NCBI GenBank assembly: GCA_951213105.1
Contig: OX578139.1
Location: forward strand, 70,722,754 to 70,786,753
Direction of reading: 5' to 3'
Length of the DNA: 64,000 bases
Origin: Amaurobius ferox
Taxonomy: Eukaryota; Arthropoda; Arachnida; Araneae; Amaurobiidae
The translations under genes and the position numbers were made by a program. Below the pieces are notes generated by a model. That model saw only the letters and a list, made by a program, of their open reading frames with translations, made no database searches and was not told the DNA's origin. This document shows, piece by piece, positions 1 to 11,117 of the stretch. How positions within the stretch are numbered: the stretch's first letter is position 1; every line of letters begins with the position of its first letter.

Positions 1-1345
1 ATACCCCACTTGGGTCCACCATGTGCAATCCTCTCACCATAACAACTGGGTAACCTCTTTCTGAAGGTTTGATAAAGTTTTTAAAACCTTTTCCCAATTT
101 TAATGACCTCGAAAAGGAGAGTAAAACATCCAGTTTCGTTAGGTTCTGCCCCGTGGGAGGTACTTACTATAAATGTGTAAAGATCCGAACTTTCAGTTCC
201 TTAGAAGGCCTATGGAGGACCCGTAGAAGCACTGATACTTTAGATAATTATTATATAAATGAAATAAAATCTAGTAAATTGGTAATTAATCCTTTAATTT
301 TCGGATTTCCTAAAATATGAGATATTCGATATTCAGTAGCGAATAGTAGGAAATATTCCTATTCCATATATAATATTCTATCAAAACTATATTTAAGTAT
401 TCTTATAAAGTTGCTAAAAATTATTTTCGTAAACCTATTTCATTTAGACTGCATAAAATATTCAAAATTGATAAATCTTAAATTAATTCATGGCTGTTTA
501 ATCCAATTTGCTTTCATAAGAGGGACAGAAATTGCAATTTCGATTAATTTTCTTTGAGATACAAAACTACAAGAATAATATGGGCAATTCATCATACGTA
601 TCTGTCTGATGAAAATATGCTTTGCTTGGCTTTTGCAATAGAAATTAATTTTTGAGTAATTTACGCTTCATACTGTATTATAAATGCGAAAAGTTTCTGT
701 AATTCATTACTAAAATAGATTTTTGGAAGAGTGTGATTTTTGTTATTTTCTTATTTTACGAATCGTTTTGAAGATTAGATATGTATTTTAAATGGTTTTT
801 GTTTGAGAGTTTAAAATGTAATAGTGATTAGAAAATGAGTGTTTTTTTAATAATAAAATGATGTTTAAAAAAAGTTCAGTTGGAACCAAATATTTATGTT
901 ATGAGGGTAGAAGGTTTTAATGGTATAACAAAAATTAATATAACCTGAAATTGATGGTAAAAGTTTTATTGAAATTTTGTAAGCAAAAGGATTTTCAGTT
1001 TTGACTTACTGTACTAGGTGTAGTGTTTAAAAAAATTGGTCATGTGTTCTGAATGGTGGTCATTTTTGAGAAATGTTCGCCGTCTTTAATTATGGAAGAT
1101 TTTTTGAATTATTAAATAAAATATAGGATTGTGTTATATATATTTATATCTTTTCAAACATCCTGCGTTCAAAACCAGCAATAAATGTGCTTTAAATGTG
1201 ATACAAAGTGATGTTTTTAAATACTTTTAATATGAAATTCTCAAATAAACAATTTTCTATTTCATTTACATGGCAACAGAAAAATAAAACGAAACTGTAT
1301 ATCACATTCTTTTAATTTCATGTTTATTTAAACATTTAAACAGAG
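1..1345. other. AT-rich non-coding sequence, no gene recognised
   Basis: I see no recognisable gene here. An open frame at 69-320 (83 codons) matches nothing I know. Positions about 1005-1200 are a diverged copy of 4259-4460: both contain 'actaggtgtagt' followed by a similar 'catgtgttctga'/'catatgttctga' stretch and related downstream sequence, so this is an old dispersed repeat. Confidence 0.5.
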
Positions 1346-2640
1346 TTATTTCACCTTAGATTTACAAAATGAACAGCAAGATATATTTTCAACTGTGCAA
1401 GGGCAAATATTAGCGCATTCTCTTGTACATTTCTGGCAGCTGCAGAGAAGCACAAACTGAAGAGATTTCAAAATTTTAATACCTATAATAGGCTTAAAAG
1501 CTCATTCTTTTTCTATGTAATCATCTTCTAGTGGGTCCAGTGATATTTTTCCCGACATTCCATTCATCCACATGTAGCATTGAAAGGTACACACGCTTGA
1601 TATGACAGAACACTATGATGGAAAGTGATTACATTTGAAAAAAAATATTGTCTTTGTTTTGTGGTACTACTCAAATCTTCACCCCATCACGGTTTGTTTT
1701 TCAGGAACCAAATACTTTTCCAATAAACAGTTCTGTATTTTGCATAATTTTTTCACCAAGAGGAACAACCTCGAAAGTGCCTAACAGTTTTCCTGATGAA
1801 ATTACCATTTTAAGTGACATAAGTCTTATCCCTATCTTACTTGTCGTGTCAAATCCAATTAAACTATACACGATAGGTATAATAGATAAAAAACAAAGTT
1901 TTTGTCATTTTGTGAAGTAATATGTATCTGACAGATGTTTATGTATCTTTGATTAACCACAGCTCCTTAAGACCATTTTTTAAAATCCTCTTTAAAGTGA
2001 TAGTATAATGCAGAGACCATGACATCTGTGTCCACCGAAGCTATCACAACTCTTTCAGTTTCAACAGAGTCAATTTCAACAGTATTTTTGATGTGGTCAT
2101 CAGCTTTCCCACGTTCTCAATAAAATGAACCAAATTTGAACCAAGTGAACCAGAACCTGCCACCAATTTCATGTATATGTATGGATTATGTTTGCAGCCT
2201 CCTCCTAAAGACAAAAGTTTTACGCTGTTTTCCTGATTTATAATATATTTAATGATTGAAAACGCGTTTTGTTCTGGCTTGAAATCTAGAAGGTATTACT
2301 GTTTACATGGAGGAACGTGCTTGGGTAATTGAGAGTTGCACCAATAGGATCAACTTTCTATTATCTGAATCGTTCATAGTATTTAATATTTTCCTCTTCT
2401 TATAAGTCAATAATAATATCAATGCGAAAACAGTCTTCTGAAAGTGTTAAGAATATTTTACACAAGTAGTCAAAGTTATCACCAAATGCCTTATACACGA
2501 GCCGTTTGACGTACATTTTTATGCGTATGCCACGAAGCCAATCATCATAGCTGCTCTCTCCTGCAATGATTATAGCTAAAAAATTAGATAATACTTATTT
2601 AAAACTGGTTTATAAGTTCTTTGATAAGTTGTGTTTTGTT
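1346..2640 (-). pseudogene. Decayed multi-copy element protein with Cys-rich C-terminus
   Basis: Read on the minus strand, separate frames give fragments in the right order for a protein family I know from repetitive sequence of arthropods and other invertebrates: FRIDIIIDL near the N-terminal side (about 2.43 kb), a serine/asparagine-rich segment with HVNSNT, then VIASVDTDVMVSALYY (about 1997-2050), matching the family's 'TVDTDVVVLA' motif, and finally a Cys-rich tail. The tail (stop at 1346-1348) has nine cysteines in 36 residues, including CSCQKC and CPC, resembling the CXC-type end of that family. In-frame stops and at least three frame changes separate the pieces, so it is dead. The family's function is not known to me. 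A chance match is unlikely because the motif order is kept, but the assignment is from memory of the family pattern. Confidence 0.55.
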
Positions 2641-2950
2641 TGGCCTCTTCAAAAATCTCTCATGTGTTAAGTGTATGAAGCATAACATAATATTTACACA
2701 TTGTGCAAATACTATTCATGCTCACCCGGCTCGCCCTATAAAGAAAGGGGGGGAGTAATTATTCAATGTAGGTAATGTGGATGGTAAAAATTAATTTCTA
2801 GCACGATGCCGCCTTGCAAACACAGTGGGGCAGTTTGGCGCTAAGGTTTGAATGGTTCAAGACAGAAGTTGTAATTTTTCTTGTAAGAGATGTCGTAGAA
2901 AATGTCTTAATTGAAACGACAAATCTCTTGAGAATTATCGCCCCTGTCAA
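2641..2950. other. Spacer without recognised features
   Basis: AT-rich sequence with one short G-rich run (about 2748-2755). I see no gene or repeat family. Confidence 0.4.
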
Positions 2951-3689
2951 GTGTTAAGTTATTCCGGGACTCGAACGAGACCTCCCGGTTGCTGGGAACC
3001 CGTAGGTCATCGAATGTTATCGGAGCGCATACAAAATGAGCGTCATTCCGCAATCCAATAATTGTTCGAAATTTCGTACCACCCATTTCTCGAGCACGAG
3101 TGATGTAATGAATGAGCGGACGAGGAAACTTTCCGCCCCAATTTTATTCCTTCTTCCTCAAAATGTGAAGGGACTCGATTTTGAAAAGTTAAATCAGACT
3201 CCATTTTGATCTCGCAGAGGAGGTCTCTAAAGTGTATAAGCACTTGATAGAATCTCGATTCAAAATGCATTTCGACGCATCTTTGGGAGTCGGTATCGCG
3301 GCTGCTACTCCTTAGCGGCAGTCCTATGCCCTACAGAAAGGAATCGGCGTATTTAGTAGCCTGATGTGAGCACATCTACTCAAGTGTAGATCATATTCAT
3401 GCGCGGCTATTAAGCAAATGAAGTTTTATGGTAACTCTAAGCCAAATCGAGCTAGAGCGGAACCAGACGGATATTTGCAAATTTCATCGGTCAGGGGCGA
3501 TCATCGGAGCAGCGAGAACTTCGCCCCTTTTGCCAAGTAGGGCCCCACCGCTCTGAAAATAGACGGCGTAGTAAGAGATACCCTTTGGACCCTGTAAACT
3601 ACAGCTAAGTCCTGACAACTGTGTGGACTGTAAGGTAGATTGCATTTGGCAGCTCAGTGGCTATGTCATCCTACGGACGAGTGTTAAGT
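2951..3689. mobile_element. GC-rich block between 9-bp direct repeats
   Basis: The 9-mer GTGTTAAGT lies at 2951-2959 and again at 3681-3689. The 721 bp between them are clearly more GC-rich than either flank. The left inner end reads on the minus strand as a tRNA B-box-like motif (GTTCGAGTCC, near 2963-2975). The right inner end has an A-box-like string, GGCAGCTCAGTGG (about 3648-3660). The direct repeats fit a target-site duplication and the composition fits an inserted element, perhaps Pol III-related, but I cannot name a family. No long reading frame is convincing. A short GC-rich host region remains possible. Confidence 0.35.
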
Positions 3690-4842
3690 AGTTAGCCGTG
3701 GATGTAAATGCGTATTTCATTAGTGTCTCGGTATTTGAATCTCTGGAACGTGATACGTCAATTCACCAAGTAGCATCACTCGTTTCTTGGAATGAAAACG
3801 CAGTTGCGGATTTATATTTCTTTCCTTCAGGAAATAGGTTATGCATAGGATGTGAGATGTCTTTGGATTTTCTCAGGCAGTTTTTCTTTAGCAAACTTTT
3901 TATAGGTATAATTCTTTTTCTTGCATATGGAGTAAGTAACCAACTTCTAGTGCTTCAGTTTTCGCTCTAGTTATAAGATTTGACATCCAACAACTGCCAT
4001 CTTTCGGAAGAATATTTTTTCAATCAAACTCAAACGTTAACATCTTTGAAGCACGCTGTTCATCTTGAATTGTTTGGGACTGTGTAAATGTAAGACTTTT
4101 TTTTTTTCTCTATTTTTTATGTGTTATAAGATCGTGATTTGTCATGGCTACCTTTCCTCTCGTAATGCTGATTATTATTTCGGATCCTTTTGTTGACTTG
4201 CTTAATGTAGCAGCTAGGACAGTTCTGTTGGAAGAAGTCAGATATTTTGTTCGTTTCGGTGTGTTATACTAGGTGTAGTCTTAAAATATGTTGATCATAT
4301 GTTCTGATTAGTGGCCAATACTCAGAATTTAGCGTCATTTTGACTTTTTGCCAATTTTTGCTTGCAAAATTATTGATGTTTTATATAAGGTTGCTGTACA
4401 CTATTTAATATATTTTCAAGTATGCTGAGTTCAATAATATCGTAAGAAATTTGCTGAAAGTGATAGAAGAGCGGCTGTTCGTAAAAATTCGTGAGAAAAA
4501 AATACAGGATTGAGCTAAAGATATTCTCAACTTAAGACATTTTATCCTGTTCTATGAACGTTTGGTACATTTTCTTTCCTCTCAGTAAAGCGATGCGTCA
4601 AATCACCCGTGGGGTCAGCGGTTCTCAGCTAAGAACGATGTATTGATGATAGGAGGGGAGACGATCAAACAAGTCTTTGCCAAAGTGTGGTGTAAGACAA
4701 AAATTATTTCCCGCCGCGAATTTTCACGATTTTCCCGCGAATTTTAGGTGATTTTCTGAAATTTCATCATTATTAAATATATTCACGAATATCAAATATA
4801 TTCGTGAATTTACGATTCATCCCCAATTGTTGCTTAATTTTT
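3690..4842. other. Spacer with a dispersed repeat fragment
   Basis: An open frame at 3698-3970 (90 codons, plus) has hydrophobic stretches but no recognisable domain. Positions 4259-4460 are the partner of the repeat at 1005-1200. Nothing else is recognised. Confidence 0.4.
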
Positions 4843-5330
4843 AACACTTTACAACAAAGTTGAAAAGTGTTTATGACTTTGTTCATTCATTCTGTCTGTC
4901 TGTCTGTCTGTCCGTTAGCACGATAACTGCCGTAAAAATGACTTTATCAAAATGAAATTTTAGTATGTTTTTCAGACGGTCTGTGGGACCTATAGGAATA
5001 TAAATAAATAATATCACCCAATTAGTCTTTTATTGAACCCGGGTTGAAAAAATGAAATACATTGAACCCTATGGGACCTAATATTTCAAACATTTTTTAA
5101 GTATATTTAAAATTCACAAATTGCTTCGAAATTTTTAGGAAATATTCACATTATCCCATATAATATATAAAAAAAAATTCAGTAAAATAAGTTAAGTAGG
5201 TTTTTAATTAAAAATTATTTAATATAGGGAAAAAAACAAATTCAATTAAATTCTGACTTTGGGATATCCCCCAGAAAGAACAGAGAGATATATTATATAA
5301 TAAATATCTTTCCAAATGTTTAAACATTTT
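4843..5330 (+). mobile_element. HINE-C copy, 5' part
   Basis: Begins with AACACTTTACAAC followed after three bases by GTTGAAAAGTGTT, a 5' hairpin. A TCTG microsatellite (about 4889-4912) follows, then the family body ('cgataactgccgtaaaaa', 'gaacccgggttgaaaa', 'accctatgggacctaat'), matching copies at 11118-12447, 43431-44771 and 44919-46161. The 3' half and 3' stem-loop are missing, so this copy is truncated. Confidence 0.8.
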
Positions 5331-5333
5331 GCA

Positions 5334-5600
5334 TATAAAAGAGGCTTCACATTTTAAAATAAATTTGGTAGATAACAATTTTTCATTTTTTTTTTATATA
5401 ACTCTTCATGATATACTTATTTGATGGCATTTTTAATGCTCTTTCCTACGTCCTAGATAGTTGAAATTTGGTACACAGATTAAATCTGTAGAACATTTTA
5501 TTCTACAAAAATTTGGTGGATTCTCAAATATAGATCCTACATTTGTTTCGAAATGGCCTGCAAATAATCCCCGTTCACTTTTATGAATCATTGTTGCAAG
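5334..5600 (-). repeat. Dispersed repeat shared with 62916-63170
   Basis: The reverse complement matches 62916-63170 along about 260 bp, for example 'gtgaacggggattatttgca' and 'taagtatatcacgaagagtt' in that copy. In both places the repeat sits directly against a HINE-B 3' end in the same relative order. It contains no open frame of note. A weak echo of HINE-B body sequence ('gcaggccatttc') suggests a diverged relative of that family. Confidence 0.7.
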
Positions 5601-5606
5601 ATTGTT

Positions 5607-6440
5607 AAAAAATCTGATGTAGGCAGAACATGTATTTCCCTGCAGACTCATATTCGTTCTCTTTATTTCTTCAATAATAATTTGAGTTTATCTGCACAAA
5701 ATAACAACCATAAGTATTTTAAATGACATTGAATTTGCACGTTAAACTTAAATTTGGTTCTCATTTGATAGCTGGACTTATTGTCAAAGGTGACGTAGCG
5801 AAAACGCGAAGAAACTAGAATATCTCGAGAACGGCTAGTCCTAGAGTAATGGGGTTAGTCTTATTCTCTTTGTTGTCAAAAATCACGTATAAAATAGGAA
5901 TTTAGTTGATATAATTGAGCACACGTAGTCTTTTATTTTTATATATAACGATTTTTGCGGGCCATTTCGCAAAAATAGCCCGTTCCTTTTTCCCGAATCG
6001 TACTAGAATAACTTACAAATGATTTATATAGAAAATTTTGTTAAATTTGGTATATAAATCACTTGTAGGTTATTGAAATATTATACACCAAATTTTATTA
6101 AATTTGTTCCTTTAGTTTTTAGCTAGAGTGGATAAAGGCAATTTCTGCGACCATTTCGCAAAGAAAGCAGATTCTTCTATTACGAATCGTACTATAATCT
6201 AATGAACATCAGGATTTCCCATAAAAAACATACCTACCAAATTGTATGAAATTCGGTCCATTAGTTTTTCAATTAGAGTGGATGTAATATCCTCACAGAC
6301 ACACAGAAACATACACAGATACACCCTTACACACACAGACGTCTTCCTAAAAATAGTATTTTCGTGTTCTAGAAGTCCCAAAACGTGTAGATCCTTTGAA
6401 AATTCGAGTTTCGATCTTCGGCACGATTCCAATACTTTGA
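5607..6440 (-). mobile_element. HINE-B copy, nearly complete
   Basis: Inverted copy of the family seen twice in tandem at 24589-26194. The 3' terminus is at the left: complement of CAGATTTTTT, a degenerate 3' stem-loop and the subterminal TGCAGGGAAA. The body has the family strings 'ctcgagaacggctagtcct' and 'cgcaaaaatagcccg', then a CA-rich microsatellite (about 6294-6340). The 5' hairpin at the right end is lost: after 'ccaatacttt' the sequence diverges into CA-rich DNA. Confidence 0.85.
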
Positions 6441-6479
6441 GTACATACACATACACACATATATTATCTGTGTATTATC

Positions 6480-6800
6480 TGTGTATCTAAATTCCGTGCC
6501 TATGCAATTACAATAGTTGTGATTTTATATGATCCCTAAACTTTTATTATTTCTTCAACGAAGCCTAATTTTATCATATGCAGAATGCAAATATGTCAAG
6601 CGATTGTAAGATGAATTACATAAGAATCACTGAATTTTTTTTACACAAAATTATTTAGCTCTGGAGTCTAGAATACAAGTTATATGAATGAAATATTCAT
6701 TGATTTTGCATAAAGAATCAGATGATTTATATTTCGATACAGTTTTAAATATTTAAGTATAATAAATTACTGTAGTACTGTGATAATGTAAAAGATATCA
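6480..6800 (+). mobile_element. HINE-C internal fragment
   Basis: Matches the body of HINE-C upstream of its 3' end, as in 32370-32720: 'tgcaattacaatagttgtg', 'ttcttcaacgaagcctaat' and 'aataaattactgtagtactg'. Neither terminus is present. Confidence 0.7.
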
Positions 6801-6961
6801 CCACTGAATATATCATATTTTAGAAATTTTTAAATGAAATTATTGTCCATTTAAATCAAATTAAATCATTAATGTCCATTTAAATCAAAATATTCGATAT
6901 CATGTAACGGCATTGATAACATTACCAGGATTCGAACGGTTTATAAATGTAAGTATTTGTT

Positions 6962-7086
6962 ACTTTCCTTATATACATAATGTATAAGGAAAGTATTGTG
7001 ACGGGGTCGAAAATTCGAATTCGAGTTTTCGACGGGAGAGCACGTTTCAAGCATCCCTGATCACGAATCAAACATTTTTGAAGTGA

Positions 7087-7128
<42 letters not shown>

Positions 7129-7926
7129 TATGTGTGTATGTGTGTGTGTCAGTGAGTCTGTGGAGACGATAACTGACGAACGAATGGACCGATTCGAACC
7201 AAATTTGGTACAAAAATCACAATCCGTAAACACTGGAAGCCTATTGTTTTTATACGCAATCGAATGTTCAGAACCCCCCTAAATTTTCGAATGAAATTTT
7301 GAAAAAATCGTCAAAAAATTAAAACCACTAATAAAGTTACGCAAATAGACATTTCTTATGTAATTTTTCATTAGAAAACGATTGACATAAATTTTAGAAC
7401 GCTAACGTGAACCGTTCTCGAGATATTGTACATTTTTTTAAAAAATTATCAAAAAGTCATATAAAATAAAAAGAAAAATATTTCCTATTGAGAAACATGT
7501 TTACTTTTCATATGTAATACCATGCGATAAATTGAGTGACATCCTTCTCGTGGATCTAGCTCGTTCCATTCTTGAAAAAAGATACATTGAATAATACTTT
7601 TGTATTTGAACGCCAATAGTCATTTATCTGCTTTAAGAAAAACTTATTTCTTAGTGCATAACGCTTGGCGAGATTTTGGCGACGAATTTGGCGGAATGTC
7701 GCCAACTTGGGGACTTTTTTGAAATGTTACCAAATTAACGAAAATCTCGCCAAATGGATAAATATGACGCTAAATCAATGAAAATGACGACTAATTGTGG
7801 AAAATTCAATATCTTGGAAAGAATATTAGTATCTACGACAAGAAAATCCTATTTTTTTACTGTAAAAGTAGTAAATTCATTACATTATATAAGGAAAGTC
7901 ATGTGTTGCCCACATCAGATTTTTTA
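6962..7926 (+). mobile_element. HINE-A, full-length reference copy
   Basis: Starts with ACTTTCCTTATATACATAAT and folds with 'tgtataaggaaagta' into a 5' hairpin. A (TG)n microsatellite at 7089-7133 follows. The 3' end has TATATAAGGAAAGT, the inverted copy of the first 14 bases, then an ATGTG..CACAT stem-loop and CAGATTTTTT. Length is about 965 bp and no protein is encoded. The tail carries repeated 'cgccaaat'-type strings. Subterminal inverted repeats, a fixed internal microsatellite, a 3' stem-loop and no visible target duplication are the features described for Helentron-associated elements (DINE-1 type), so I infer a rolling-circle, non-autonomous element. At least seven other full or partial copies occur in the window. 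Confidence 0.8.
7089..7133. repeat. (TG)n microsatellite inside HINE-A
   Basis: Near-perfect TG dinucleotide run at the position where every HINE-A copy here has one. Reading frames through it (His-Thr or Cys-Val repeats) are artefacts. Confidence 0.95.
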
Positions 7927-9470
7927 AAATTTGTAACACAGTGCTTATTGATTTGCGTAGTTGTTACGTGTTTTATTGCTTCGTAGCTGGTAGACTTTTC
8001 TTTGAAATGTTGGTATAAATCGTCGGCCGGGAAATTTTTGCGAAATTTTGCTTTTTACCCTGCGATAAAATTAGTTCACAGGCCATGGGAAATTACAATT
8101 GGAGGTAGATGGATTCAATTTATTCATTCGTCTAGGTCCCACTTGTATAGAGACCAACTTGGCAGTGGCGAGAATTATGGAGTTTGAGTTAAAATCGTCT
8201 CCAAGTCAAGTCATTTAAAACTGTCAATGACCTACAGACACATATGCGAATATATATGGCTCAAGTTCTAAGTTTTTTAATATTGTGCTGTTTGAAACCA
8301 CTTTTGAAAAGCACATAATGTAGATATGTTAGAATAAAATTCAGAATGTCATTAATAAATAATAAAATCCTCTAATACATTATTTCTATTTCCCAGACCC
8401 TTAGTATGAAGATGTCGCAAGTTATGAAACATCTAATTTATACAATATATTATGTAAAAAGTTATTTGGCACTGAAAAATTCATTTAATTTTTTTTAATT
8501 AATAGTAAATGCTTATATTACTCAATTCATTTTCAATAACGTAATTTAAAGGTGACAATGCAATCGATATTTTACAGTGAATTTTACGACACAAACTAAC
8601 AAATCTCTACCGAAACCGCAGTAAAATGAAATATTTTTGAATAAAATACAGAACGTTATTAAGAAATAAAAATCCTCTATTCTATTTTAATTCCGTCTCC
8701 CAGGCCCTTAATACGAAGAAGTCCCAAATTATGAACTATCTAAATTATACAATATACTATGAAAACAATATTTTGTGCTGAAGAATAATTATTTTTTTAA
8801 ATTAATAGTATATGCGTTTAATATGGAATTCAATTTAAATAATTTAATATAAAGGTAACAAACTGTCGATATTTTTGCGAAACAAACTAACAAATTTCCA
8901 CGAAAACCGCAGTGAAATACAAGATATCTCAAATCCATTCGTCAAACCACACATTTGATTTTCCTTAGCATGGGACTCGATACAAAATAAAGTCCATTAT
9001 AATCTACAGTGAAGCTCTTCTGAACTACATTTCACTTTGAAGTCATTTACATTTTCCATTAATTAATGGAAGATTTACTCGGGGAGGTTTCAGTGGCAGA
9101 ATGGAAGCTTTTAAGGAATATATCCATACATTAGAATAAAAGAGGAAGATATTGGTTCCTAATGTGAATATAAAGTCTTAAAACATAAATTGCATATATT
9201 AGCGTAATAGGTGGTATTTTATTATGAGATAATCGCATAAAAAACTATTGTAGTAATAACGCATTAAATAAAAACTTCGTATATACAATATAATATACAA
9301 ACAGATATGTAGGATAAACGAAATGGGACTCTTAAATTTTATGTTAAGGAATGCATCAGTTACTTTTTTAAAAGAGTTATTCAAATATTCAATCGCTAAG
9401 CATTCTTTGGACAGTAGTCGTGTTTTCAATCTTTCGGAAGCCAAGGCAATTATTACTCCTCATTTTATTT
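7927..9470. repeat. Spacer with a diverged ~300-bp direct duplication
   Basis: Two diverged copies of about 270-300 bp lie in direct orientation, roughly 8329-8620 and 8639-8920. Shared strings include 'aaaatcctct', 'tatacaatata' and 'aacaaactaacaaat'. Small open frames at 7795-7986, 8002-8187 and 9199-9444 show no recognisable domain. Confidence 0.55.
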
Positions 9471-9474
9471 CTGA

Positions 9475-10180
9475 ATTCGATTTTCTTTGAAGTTTCCCTT
9501 TTGTTTCTCAGTATAACGCTCTTGCTAACGATCATTGTCTCTTTTCCCCTTTCCGTTTGGAATTTTCTGGTATAAATTTTTCCATTCCGGTCGTTTTACT
9601 TTAATTTTCTTGTTTATTTGTCTACCTTTTTCCGATATTCAGTTATTTTTTCCCGCTATTTTATGAAAAATTACCTTATATAGCCTCCGTAGCCAGTTGG
9701 TTATTTCCTATTTGAGATTTCATCCAGTATCTTCTAGCTGATTTCTTGTCATTATCAATTTTTATTTACATATCTTTTACAGCTGGTTTAAATGCCTCAC
9801 ATTTACTTCATTGCAGTTCTTTCTTTAAGTTTTCTCCCAATTCAGCTGCTTCTATTCTTTCTGCTGTCTATTTTCTCACTGCCTTACTGTCTTCTTTGTT
9901 TCCTCCAAGGTTTTGCGTGTTTGTTGTTATTTTCCAGCCGATTTGTTCCCTTCTTTCTGTTTTCTCGAAGCGTAGGAAACGTTTACAGTCTCCTACCTTT
10001 AACCACGTGTGCTAACCTGTGCTGCCTACTTGACTAGAGTAAGTGAGGTCGCGCTTCTTGTAGGCCCTGAAGAAGGATGCCTTTGAAATTAGTAACCTAT
10101 TTGCCTTTGAAACTAGTAACCTGCTTTTTGTATGTATGCTGTATTTACGAAGTTTTTGTTTATAGTGGTATTTTACTTTA
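9475..10180 (+). repeat. Pyrimidine-rich dispersed repeat, copy 1
   Basis: A T/C-rich stretch of about 550 bp ends in a distinct segment with 'tgaagaaggatgcctttgaa' and 'actagtaacctgc'. A diverged copy lies at 48396-48790, a piece recurs at 44860-44915 ('tttcccctttccg'/'tttcccttccttt' and 'ctggtataa'), and a similar pyrimidine stretch is at 46170-46330. It is probably the 3' untranslated part of a retroelement, but I see no coding support. The overlapping frames at 9746-10037 are low-complexity. Confidence 0.5.
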
Positions 10181-11117
10181 AAAAATACTCTTTACGTTTT
10201 GCTGGTAGAAATCCATCGATCCATGGACAAAGCATTATTTAGTATAAAGAATAATTATCTCCTTTATAAAAATAATCATATTTCCCAGTGCAATGGTGCT
10301 TCTATATATTCTACGGGGGAAAATGATGATTTGAAATATTGTGAATATAAGAGTAATAAACAAATTATTGCCATTTTGTTTATTTTTAATATACTTATTA
10401 AGCACTGAAGGTCCTCTAACGTTACTAATTCAATCAACGATTTGAAATGAAACATTATTTTTAAAATTTGTTAATAATAATTTAAAAGTACACATCGAAA
10501 ATATTTTCGTATCCAATCACTTTGCTAATAAAAGCAAAAAATGAATTTCATAATACTATTTAAAATTTTTAATTCCGTTTTAAACATTTAAATTCCGCTT
10601 TTCAAAATATAAAAAAAATTACCTTTACCTGCAGTCCATAGAAGTAGAAATACATACTCGTATCGTTATGTAAATACAGTTATTATTAAATAAATTGCAA
10701 CATGGTCGAGAGATATAGGTGCTGTAATCATGACAGAAAAATAAATATTTAAGTGACAAGGAGACACTAATTGCAGAGATAGCTTTTCTTAAAAGCGTAT
10801 CACATCGAACTTAAGTGCTTTAAGAAAAATCTTTGTCTTACAATTTCTTCACAATCGTCATTAATCATTTATATTACCTCAGATAGTGCATTATACGTTT
10901 AGGTATAACCCTCTTTGGAAAAACAGTTGCTTGAAGCTAATAAAATAAACTTATTGTACACAATGTTGCAGAATTAATATAACTAGTAAATAATGCAAAA
11001 TTGTTTATAAAAGGAGACATATTTTGATTTTAAATGTTAAATACATTTAAATGGTGATTATATTTTTAAAAGGAAAATCCGTTGGAACTTAATATTTATT
11101 GACAATCACAGTTAACA
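10181..11117. other. AT-rich spacer
   Basis: No recognisable gene, RNA or repeat family. The 69-codon open frame at 10199-10408 has no domain I know. Confidence 0.4.

Noticed and set aside
1648..1920. 90-codon plus-strand frame
   Set aside because: It is antisense to the Cys-rich element relic, whose minus-strand motifs are more convincing.
6922..7282. Open frames rich in His-Thr or Cys-Val across TG repeats (also at 24587-24896, 25394-25691, 26714-27007, 47361-47660)
   Set aside because: They are translations of microsatellites and flanking HINE sequence, recur in every copy on both strands, and contain no domain.
9746..10037. Two overlapping hydrophobic frames (89 and 81 codons)
   Set aside because: Their Ser/Phe/Leu richness comes from a pyrimidine-rich repeat that is also present at 48.4 kb, where the frames are not conserved.
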